Source of the DNA: Clostridiales bacterium
GTDB taxonomy: Bacteria > Bacillota > Clostridia > Oscillospirales > Oscillospiraceae
Reading direction: 5' to 3'
DNA: 8,179 nt
NCBI GenBank assembly: GCA_004556205.1
Contig: SFIL01000043.1
Span: 1 to 8,179 of the forward strand
This document shows positions 1 through 5,800 of this stretch, one piece after another (the stretch's first letter is position 1; every line of letters begins with the position of its first letter). Below the pieces are notes generated by a model, which saw only the letters and a list, made by a program, of their open reading frames with translations, did no database searches and was not told the origin of the DNA. Both the position numbers and the translations under genes were made by a program.

Positions 1-1328
1 TTTTCGGATCGAATTCCAACAGCCGCAAGCGTGATACGCTTGACGAAAAGGACATTCTGCCTGAAGAGTCATTTGAGGAGAATCAGCCCAAAAAGCACAA
101 AAAAAAGAAAAAAAAGAATCGCAAGCTGCGCGTGATCACGGTTCTTCTGTGCATCGTGCTGTTTTTTGAAGCACTGTACTGCTTCCTTGTGTTTACGGAT
201 ATTTCCTCGATCAAATATCTGCGCGAGGCGTATATCGACACGGCTTTGTCTACCATGACTCACCAATGGCTTGCAAAGGCCTTCCTGCCGGAATATATGG
301 TAGAGAATATCAGGCTGAAGCGCGAATATCTCGCCAGCAGTCAGATCGGACAGGACAGCGACCGACCCACGCTGACCGATCCTGCCAATAAGCCGGCTGC
401 GACAACCGAGCCGCTTGACCCGTTTTCTAATGAGGCAGAGCTTGCTTTCTATGAGACATTTTGGGAACTGGACCGTATATCCTTTGAGGAATATACAAAC
501 GATCACCCCGAAGTTCTTGAAAACGGCTGGAACAACATCTATATCAACGAGGCGGGATTAGACGACGAAGGCACAAGCATCTATACCTCTATGGGTGAAC
601 AGGTGCTCGCCATCGACGCAAAGAACAAGATTCTGCTCGTCCGCGTTGCGGGAAGCAAGGCGGGCAACGGCTATCAGGGCGTGCTTGCCGTCGCCAAGGA
701 CCCTGCGCAGCTCCGCTGCGGTCCGTCTGTCGGCATCGGCTCTTACGGTCAGACGCTGGGTGATATTGTGGAATATAACAACGGCGTACTCGGCATGACG
801 GGCAGCGGCTTCTATGATCCGGACGGCAACGGCAACGGCGGCATCATTGCCGGCTATACCATGTGCGAAGGTAAATCCTACGGTGTCCGGTATACCGAGT
901 CGGGTTATAAAAGGTTGGAACTGACACAGGACAACAAAATGTATATTATCGACTCCTTCAAGCCGGTCGCCTCGGACGTGACCGATGCCGTGGAGTTCTC
1001 TCCCTCTCTCATCGTTGACGGCGAGCTGACGGTCGGCGGCTTCTACAACTGGAGCGGCATCAATCCCCGTGCCGCCATCGGTCAATCCGAAAAGGGCGAG
1101 ATTCTGATGCTCGTTATCGAGGGCAGAATGATTGGGCGCTCCATCGGCACGGATGTGGAGGAATGTGCCAATATCCTCATGCGCCATAAGGGCTATACCG
1201 CCATGAATCTCGACGGCGGCACCAGCGCAGTCATGTGGTACGACGGCGAGTATGTCACCAAATGCTCCAATACCGACATTTCCTCCCGCCTGCTCCCGAA
1301 CGCTTGGGTTTACGGCAATTATGAATGA
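1..1328 (+). CDS. membrane-anchored phosphodiester glycosidase family protein (NAGPA domain), 5'-partial
   Basis: The frame is open to the window edge (first full codon at base 3), so the true start is upstream; the GTG at 132 lies exactly where a membrane helix begins and is an unlikely start. At least 441 residues are visible. They begin with a charged cytoplasmic tail ending in a Lys-rich stretch (bases about 90-131), then a single hydrophobic segment (VITVLLCIVLFFEALYCFLV, from base 132), then an extracytoplasmic region. Numbering from the GTG, the NAGPA/DUF2233 domain covers about residues 177-396, with GVLAVAKDP (183-191), NPRAAIGQ (311-318) and the hallmark NLDGGTSAVMW (359-369). In this family the domain cleaves sugar-phosphodiester bonds, as in the mammalian uncovering enzyme; bacterial members are often linked to exopolysaccharide or cell-wall glycans. 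Inferred topology is a type II membrane protein with the catalytic domain outside. A strong terminator follows, so it is probably unrelated to the next cluster. The substrate is unknown. Confidence 0.85.
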   Translation, partial: FGSNSNSRKRDTLDEKDILPEESFEENQPKKHKKKKKKNRKLRVITVLLCIVLFFEALYCFLVFTDISSIKYLREAYIDTALSTMTHQWLAKAFLPEYMVENIRLKREYLASSQIGQDSDRPTLTDPANKPAATTEPLDPFSNEAELAFYETFWELDRISFEEYTNDHPEVLENGWNNIYINEAGLDDEGTSIYTSMGEQVLAIDAKNKILLVRVAGSKAGNGYQGVLAVAKDPAQLRCGPSVGIGSYGQTLGDIVEYNNGVLGMTGSGFYDPDGNGNGGIIAGYTMCEGKSYGVRYTESGYKRLELTQDNKMYIIDSFKPVASDVTDAVEFSPSLIVDGELTVGGFYNWSGINPRAAIGQSEKGEILMLVIEGRMIGRSIGTDVEECANILMRHKGYTAMNLDGGTSAVMWYDGEYVTKCSNTDISSRLLPNAWVYGNYE

Positions 1329-1331
1329 TTT

Positions 1332-1363
1332 TTCGGGCAGACAATTGTCTGCCCGAATTTTTT
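1332..1363 (+). terminator. intrinsic terminator of the glycosidase gene
   Basis: A perfect 26-bp palindrome (1332-1357) has arms TTCGGGCAGAC and GTCTGCCCGAA around AATT. It is followed directly by six T residues (1358-1363) and begins 3 bases after the glycosidase stop codon. This is a textbook Rho-independent terminator and separates the glycosidase from the downstream cluster. Confidence 0.93.
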
Positions 1364-1374
1364 GCGTTTTCCTG

Positions 1375-1403
1375 TTGCAGGCAAAAGAAGTTTGTGGTAA
1401 AAT
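1375..1403 (+). promoter_or_regulatory. housekeeping-sigma promoter for the LeuA-like/fusion operon
   Basis: A -35 box TTGCAG (1375-1380) and a -10 box TAAAAT (1398-1403) are separated by exactly 17 nt, placing the start of transcription near 1410. It follows the glycosidase terminator and lies 58 bases before the next start codon. The nonamer AAATATACG occurs twice (1400-1408 and 1410-1418), over the -10 box and the predicted transcription start, which would suit an operator; that role is inferred. Confidence 0.75.
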
Positions 1404-1460
1404 ATACGGAAATATACGAAAAACAAACATATGATCATTCACACAAAGGAGTGAAATTTT

Positions 1461-2876
1461 ATGAAAACCATTCAAATTTCCGATTTGACCCTGCGTCTGA
1501 ACGCGGCGCGGGAAAACGACGTTTCCGGCTTCCGCGAAAAGGTGGAGAGCATCAAGGAGCTGGACCGACTTTGCGTGGATGTGATCGAAACAACCTGTCG
1601 GGCAGCGCAAAAGTCCGATGCGCTTCTTTTGCGCACCGCCGCCCCTCTGCTCAAGCACAGCATACTTTCGGTTGCCTGTGATCTGACGGAGGAAAGCATC
1701 AGCGCCGCATGGAACGCCGTCAAAACCGCTGCACGGCCGCGTCTGCTGCTTTCCGTCCCGACCTCCAGTGTGCAGATGGAATACCTCTGCGGCTGCAAGC
1801 CGAAGGTGCTGCTCCAAAAGATTCCCGCGCTCGTCGCCCACGCCGTTTCGCTCTGTTCCGATGTGGAGTTTGCCGCCGTAGATGCCACGCGCAGCGAGCC
1901 GGAGTTTCTGCGTCAGGCAATCCAAGCGGCAATCGATGCGGGCGCAACGACCGTAACCGTCTGTGATACTGCGGGTGTCCTGCTGCCCGAGGAGTTCAGC
2001 GCTTTTTTGATCGAGCTTTACAAGGCAATTCCCGCTCTGCAGAATGTCTGTCTCGGCGCTGAATGCTCGGACAAAATGCACATGGGTGCCGCCTGCATGA
2101 TCGCTGCGGCAAATGCGGGCGCTTCCCTCTTAAAAACCGCCGTCGTCTCCTCCGAGCTGCCTTCTGCGGCGGCGTTCTCCGACATTTTGAAGCTGCGTGG
2201 TGACTCGCTTGGACTGCACTGCGCGTTGAATCTGCCCGTTTTGGAGCAAGTCTGTGCCCGCGTCCGCGATATGCTCACTGCGAAGCAGAGTGCACGCTCT
2301 CCCTTTACCGCAGGTGTGCAGGTGCTGGACGAAGCCATTCTCCTGCACGCGGGAGACGACCGCGCGACGGTCGCCGCCTGTGTCGCAAAGCTTGGCTACG
2401 AGCTTTCCGAGGAGGACTTAGCGCGGGTCTATGAGAGCTTCCGCCGCATTTCCGAAAAAAAGGATATTGGCAGCCGCGAGCTGGACGCCATTGTTGCAAG
2501 TTCTGCCATGCAGGTCGCGCCGACTTACCGTCTGAAAACCTATGTGACGAACAGCAGCAATGTCATGAGCACGACCGCGCAGATCGAATTAGAGAAAAAC
2601 GGCACGCTCCTGCAGGGCATCAGCCTCGGAGACGGCCCCATCGACGCCGCTTTCCTCGCCATTGAGAGCATCGTCGGGCACCACTTCGACCTTGACGATT
2701 TCCAAATCCAAGCCGTCACCGAAGGACGCGAGGCAATGGGTGAGGCACTTGTCAAGCTCCGCTCAAACGGCAAGCTCTACGCCGGACGCGGCATTTCCAC
2801 CGACATTATCGGCGCGAGCATTCGCGCGTACATCAGTGCTCTCAACAAAATCTGCTATGAGGAGGCGCAGGAATGA
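1461..2876 (+). CDS. 2-isopropylmalate synthase-like protein (HMGL-like barrel plus LeuA regulatory domain) with degenerate active site
   Basis: A 471-residue protein. The ATG at 1461 follows a strong ribosome binding site AAAGGAGTG (1445-1453). Residues 1 to about 270 match the HMGL-like/DRE-TIM barrel: DLTLR (8-12) at the entry motif, DVEFAAVDATR (134-144) and TVCDTAG (166-172). Residues about 355-465 match the LeuA C-terminal dimer domain: GDGPIDA (390-396) and GRGISTDIIGASIRAYI (442-458). Family members condense a 2-oxoacid with acetyl-CoA using a metal held by an Asp and an HxH pair. Here those positions have changed. DTTLRDGEQ reads DLTLRLNAA, so the Asp is Leu13. The Glu of EDA is Val140. 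HCHND reads ECSDK, so both His are lost (Glu201, Ser203). Normal Claisen condensation is therefore doubtful; a binding, regulatory or different lyase role is possible. The gene is the first of a two-gene operon and its stop overlaps the next start (ATGA). The product is probably cytosolic. Family assignment is secure; function is unknown. Confidence 0.85.
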   Translation: MKTIQISDLTLRLNAARENDVSGFREKVESIKELDRLCVDVIETTCRAAQKSDALLLRTAAPLLKHSILSVACDLTEESISAAWNAVKTAARPRLLLSVPTSSVQMEYLCGCKPKVLLQKIPALVAHAVSLCSDVEFAAVDATRSEPEFLRQAIQAAIDAGATTVTVCDTAGVLLPEEFSAFLIELYKAIPALQNVCLGAECSDKMHMGAACMIAAANAGASLLKTAVVSSELPSAAAFSDILKLRGDSLGLHCALNLPVLEQVCARVRDMLTAKQSARSPFTAGVQVLDEAILLHAGDDRATVAACVAKLGYELSEEDLARVYESFRRISEKKDIGSRELDAIVASSAMQVAPTYRLKTYVTNSSNVMSTTAQIELEKNGTLLQGISLGDGPIDAAFLAIESIVGHHFDLDDFQIQAVTEGREAMGEALVKLRSNGKLYAGRGISTDIIGASIRAYISALNKICYEEAQE

Positions 2877-5353
2877 AGCTCTCCTTTTCTACAAATCACT
2901 GGGGCGAGAATAACATCGGCCGCTGTCTCGACGTTGCTGCGGAATACGGCTTTTCGGGCGTGGAGCTGCACAGCCTCGACGATCTCGGCGGCGAAACGCC
3001 CGCTGCGGTCTATCATCGTCTGATCGCGCTCGGATTAAAGATTCCCTGCGTCGATCTCTGCGCAGATGTCGGCAATCCCGAACAGAAAGCGGACGCGGTC
3101 GCTGAGCTGAAAGCGGTCATTCCCACGATGCAGCGCCTGCGCGTTCCCTACCTGCGTCTGCGCGCCTCCGAGCGGGAGGATGCCGTAGAGGCAACGACCG
3201 GCTTCCTACAGGAAGCAGTTCCGCTTGCAGCGCGCGGCGGCATTGTCCTGCTGCTCGAAACGGCGGGCGCGTTTGCAAACACCGAGACGCTGCGCGGTGT
3301 GCTCGGCGCCTTTGCTTCCGACGCGCTTGGCGCGCTGTGGGATCTGCACTACCCCTATCATGTCTGCGGCGAGAGTCCGGAGGACACCATCCGCAACCTC
3401 GGCGCATATGTGCGCCATGTGCATATCAAGGACTCAACCGATGCCGGAAGCTACTGCCTCGTCGGCGAGGGGAGCCTCCCACTCGATGAATTTATCGACG
3501 CACTGCGTTCGGTCAACTATGATGAGTTCGTCTCCCTCGAATGGGATCCCGCATGGGCGGCGGAATACGCAGATATGGACTTGATTTTTACACATTTTGT
3601 AAATTTCATGTCACGCTATTCCAATCTCTCCCGCGCCCGCACAAGCCTTTACCGCAGCCGCTCCGGAGAGGGGAAGTATGTTTGGAAAAAGGATGCGCTG
3701 ATTGAGAAGACCTTCTCACAGGTTCTTGATACGATGGTTCGCGAGTTTCCCGATCAGTACGCCATCAAATACACAACCCTTGATTACACCCGCACTTATG
3801 CGCAATTCCGTGACGATGTGGATACCTTCGCCCGCGCCCTGATCGACATGGGCGTTCACGCGGGCAGTCACGTCGCGGTTTGGGCGACGAATATCCCGCA
3901 GTGGTATATTGCCTTTTGGGCAGTCACAAAGCTCGGCGGCGTTTTGGTCACAATGAACACTGCTTATAAGATCCACGAGGCGGAATACCTGCTCCGTCAA
4001 TCCGACACGCATACTCTCGTCATGGTCAGCGGCTACCGCGACTCTGACTATGCCTCGATCATCAGCGAGCTTTGTCCCGAGCTTGCCGACACGCACCCGG
4101 GCGAGTCTCTGCACAGCAAGCGTCTGCCCTTCCTGCGCAATATCATTACTGTCGGTTTTTCCATGAAGGGCGCAATGACTTGGGAACAGGCGATCAGCCG
4201 CAGCAGAAAAGTGCCGATTGAAGAGGTGTATCGCATGGCTGCCGCCGTCGATGTTCACGATGTATGTAATATGCAGTATACCTCCGGCACGACCGGCTTC
4301 CCAAAGGGTGTCATGCTGACGCATTACAACATCGTCAACAACGGCAAGTGCATCGGCGACCGCATGGATCTCTCCACCGCTGACCGCATGATGATCCAAG
4401 TGCCGATGTTCCACTGCTTCGGCATGGTGCTCGCCATGACCGCCTCGATGACCCACGGCGCAACGATTCTGCCGCTGCCCTATTTCTCCCCGAAGCCCGC
4501 ACTTGCGTGCATCAACCAGGAGCATATCACCGCCTTCCACGGCGTTCCGACGATGTTCATCGCCATGCTGGAGCATCCCGATTTTGAAAAAACCGATTTT
4601 TCCTATATGCGCACCGGCATCATGGCAGGCTCACCCTGCCCGATCTCCGTCATGCAGGATGTCGTGGAGAAGATGCGCATGCGCGAGATCACCATCGTTT
4701 ACGGGCAGACCGAGGCATCTCCCGGCTGCACGATGAGCAGCACGGACGACCCGATTGAGGTGCGTGTGTCCACCGTCGGACGCGCACTGCCCGAGATCGA
4801 GTGTAAGATCGTCGATCCCGAGACGGGTGAGGATTGCCCCGACAATGTGACGGGCGAATTCGTCGCACGCGGCTACAACATCATGAAAGGCTACTATAAA
4901 ATGCCCCGCGCCACCGCTGCCGCCATCGACAAGGACGGCTGGCTGCACACGGGCGACCTCGCCTGCCGCACCCCCGAGGGCAACTACCGCATCACGGGAC
5001 GCCTCAAGGACATGATCATCCGCGGCGGCGAGAACATCTACCCGAAGGAGATCGAGGAATTCATCTACACCCACCCGAAGGTCAGCGATGTGCAGGTCAT
5101 CGGCGTGCCGGACGAGCAGTACGGCGAGGAGATCATGGCTTGTATCATCCTCAAGGAGGGCGAGATCATGACCGCCGACGAGATGAAGACCTATATCCGC
5201 GAACACATGGCAAAGCACAAGGTGCCCCGCTATGTCGATTTCGTGGATTCCTTCCCGATGAATGTCGCGGGCAAGATCCTCAAATATAAGATGCGCGAGG
5301 ACGCCATTCAAAAGCTGGGACTGCAAAAGGCAAACGCCATCGAAACTGCATAA
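2873..5353 (+). CDS. fusion of xylose-isomerase-like TIM barrel and AMP-forming acyl-CoA synthetase
   Basis: An 826-residue protein. Its ATG overlaps the preceding stop by 4 bases and has its own strong site GAGGAGG (2859-2865), implying translational coupling. Residues 1 to about 245 form an AP_endonuc_2/sugar-phosphate isomerase-epimerase barrel that keeps a plausible E-D-H-E metal site: Glu129 (LLLET), Asp157 (WDLHY), His184 (HVHIKD) and Glu223 (SLEWDP), plus the GEGSLPLDEF motif (198-207). A linker of about 30 residues rich in Arg and Ser (250-275) leads to a complete FadD/MenE-like ligase (about 279-815). Ligase motifs are the P-loop YTSGTTGFPKGV (469-480), YGQTEASP (610-617), GWLHTGDLA (689-697), GRLKDMIIRGGENIYPKEIE (709-728), and the C-terminal catalytic Lys801 in NVAGKILK. 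Ligases of this family convert a carboxylic acid, ATP and CoA to acyl-CoA, AMP and PPi. Both halves look intact, suggesting a barrel product or partner acid is handed to the ligase; the substrate cannot be predicted. The product is probably cytosolic. Confidence 0.9.
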   Translation: MKLSFSTNHWGENNIGRCLDVAAEYGFSGVELHSLDDLGGETPAAVYHRLIALGLKIPCVDLCADVGNPEQKADAVAELKAVIPTMQRLRVPYLRLRASEREDAVEATTGFLQEAVPLAARGGIVLLLETAGAFANTETLRGVLGAFASDALGALWDLHYPYHVCGESPEDTIRNLGAYVRHVHIKDSTDAGSYCLVGEGSLPLDEFIDALRSVNYDEFVSLEWDPAWAAEYADMDLIFTHFVNFMSRYSNLSRARTSLYRSRSGEGKYVWKKDALIEKTFSQVLDTMVREFPDQYAIKYTTLDYTRTYAQFRDDVDTFARALIDMGVHAGSHVAVWATNIPQWYIAFWAVTKLGGVLVTMNTAYKIHEAEYLLRQSDTHTLVMVSGYRDSDYASIISELCPELADTHPGESLHSKRLPFLRNIITVGFSMKGAMTWEQAISRSRKVPIEEVYRMAAAVDVHDVCNMQYTSGTTGFPKGVMLTHYNIVNNGKCIGDRMDLSTADRMMIQVPMFHCFGMVLAMTASMTHGATILPLPYFSPKPALACINQEHITAFHGVPTMFIAMLEHPDFEKTDFSYMRTGIMAGSPCPISVMQDVVEKMRMREITIVYGQTEASPGCTMSSTDDPIEVRVSTVGRALPEIECKIVDPETGEDCPDNVTGEFVARGYNIMKGYYKMPRATAAAIDKDGWLHTGDLACRTPEGNYRITGRLKDMIIRGGENIYPKEIEEFIYTHPKVSDVQVIGVPDEQYGEEIMACIILKEGEIMTADEMKTYIREHMAKHKVPRYVDFVDSFPMNVAGKILKYKMREDAIQKLGLQKANAIETA

Positions 5354-5359
5354 AAATAC

Positions 5360-5388
5360 TTGACAAACGCCTGCGGCGGTGTTATCAT
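5360..5388 (+). promoter_or_regulatory. strong housekeeping-sigma promoter of the T-box transcript
   Basis: A consensus -35 box TTGACA (5360-5365) and a -10 box TATCAT (5383-5388) have a 17-nt spacer, giving a start near 5395. The -35 box begins only 6 bases after the fusion gene's stop, and no terminator lies between. Transcripts from the upstream operon can therefore also run into the T-box leader. Confidence 0.85.
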
Positions 5389-5394
5389 ATCGAC

Positions 5395-5676
5395 AATTCA
5401 ATACTTCAAAGGCTATGACGAAGACGGCATAGATCCCTTCCGTCCCAGAGAGTCGGCGTTGCTGCGAAGCCGATACGCGAAAGATCTGATTCTGCCCATC
5501 CCTTCCGAGCCGGAGATCCGAGAATATGCGCAAGCAAAAGGTAGGCGTCTCCCGTCACTGCCACGTCACGGCAAGGGGCTTGTCAGAGCCATAAGGGGCA
5601 CGAAAGTGCAATTTGAGTGGTACCGCGGGTTAATACATTTCCCGTCTCAAAGCAAACGCTTTGGGACGGGTTTTTT
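5395..5676 (+). promoter_or_regulatory. T-box riboswitch leader (tRNA-sensing)
   Basis: All hallmark parts are visible. Stem I carries the AGAGAG bulge (5447-5452), followed by the apical hairpin TCGGC/GCCGA (5453-5457/5469-5473) with loop GTTGCTGCGAA. AGATC/GATCT (5431-5435/5483-5487) and GAAG/CTTC (5420-5423/5502-5505) can form lower helices, and the usual CCGAGCC follows Stem I. Small hairpins lie at 5559-5573, 5577-5590 and 5598-5609. The T-box sequence TGAGTGGTACCGCG (5614-5627) sits in a textbook antiterminator: TTTGAG/CTCAAA (5612-5617/5646-5651), a seven-base bulge TGGTACC (5618-5624) and GCGGG/CCCGT (5625-5629/5641-5645). The antiterminator's 3' strand is shared with the terminator. 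In this class, uncharged cognate tRNA stabilises the antiterminator and switches the downstream gene on. The variable bulge base is U, which pairs with discriminator base A and argues against Gly, Cys, Thr, Ser, Asn, Asp and His tRNAs. I cannot assign the specifier codon securely; UUC (5490-5492) is my first candidate. Confidence 0.93.
5641..5676 (+). terminator. T-box regulated intrinsic terminator
   Basis: A 13-bp stem has CCCGTCTCAAAGC (5641-5653) pairing with GCTTTGGGACGGG (5658-5670), one G-U pair, an AAAC loop and six T residues (5671-5676). Its 5' arm (5641-5651) is also the 3' strand of the antiterminator, so the two structures are mutually exclusive. It lies 124 bases before the regulated start codon. 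Confidence 0.95.
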
Positions 5677-5695
5677 CATAAATGCACTAAGCCGT

Positions 5696-5722
5696 GTAGG
5701 GGCAGCTATCAGCCGCCCCTAC
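5696..5722 (+). repeat. REP-like palindromic hairpin in the 5' UTR
   Basis: An imperfect inverted repeat with arms GTAGGGGCAGCT (5696-5707) and AGCCGCCCCTAC (5711-5722), loop ATC, 11 of 12 pairs. It lacks a following U-tract, so it is not a standard terminator. GC-rich GTAGGGGC...GCCCCTAC palindromes of this form resemble dispersed intergenic repeats of clostridial genomes; only one copy is present in this window, so repeat status is inferred. Confidence 0.45.
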
Positions 5723-5800
5723 GAGAACGAACGAATCCATACAAAAAACTACAACAACGCAAAACGCGAAGAGAATTCAACAGAAAAAGAGGGTTAGACG

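Noticed and set aside
132..134. GTG as the start of the glycosidase
   Set aside because: The same frame is open to the window edge and encodes a plausible Lys-rich cytoplasmic tail directly before the membrane helix, and no Shine-Dalgarno sequence fits this GTG. The gene is better read as 5'-partial.
558..2081. 507-residue open frame on the minus strand
   Set aside because: It runs antisense across the glycosidase 3' end, its terminator, the next promoter and the LeuA-like gene, and has no family motif. It is a GC-rich shadow of genes with clear domain evidence.
3716..5533. long minus-strand frames opposite the acyl-CoA synthetase
   Set aside because: They are mirror frames of a well-supported ligase with all core motifs, lack ribosome binding sites and show no family motifs.
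5696..5722. second intrinsic terminator before the HTH-cupin-ligase gene
   Set aside because: The hairpin is stable but is followed by ACGAGAACGA with no U-tract, so it is not a normal Rho-independent terminator.
5360..5797. 145-residue open frame on the plus strand
   Set aside because: It coincides with the promoter, T-box leader and terminator, and its translation has no recognisable domain. The RNA structure explains the sequence.
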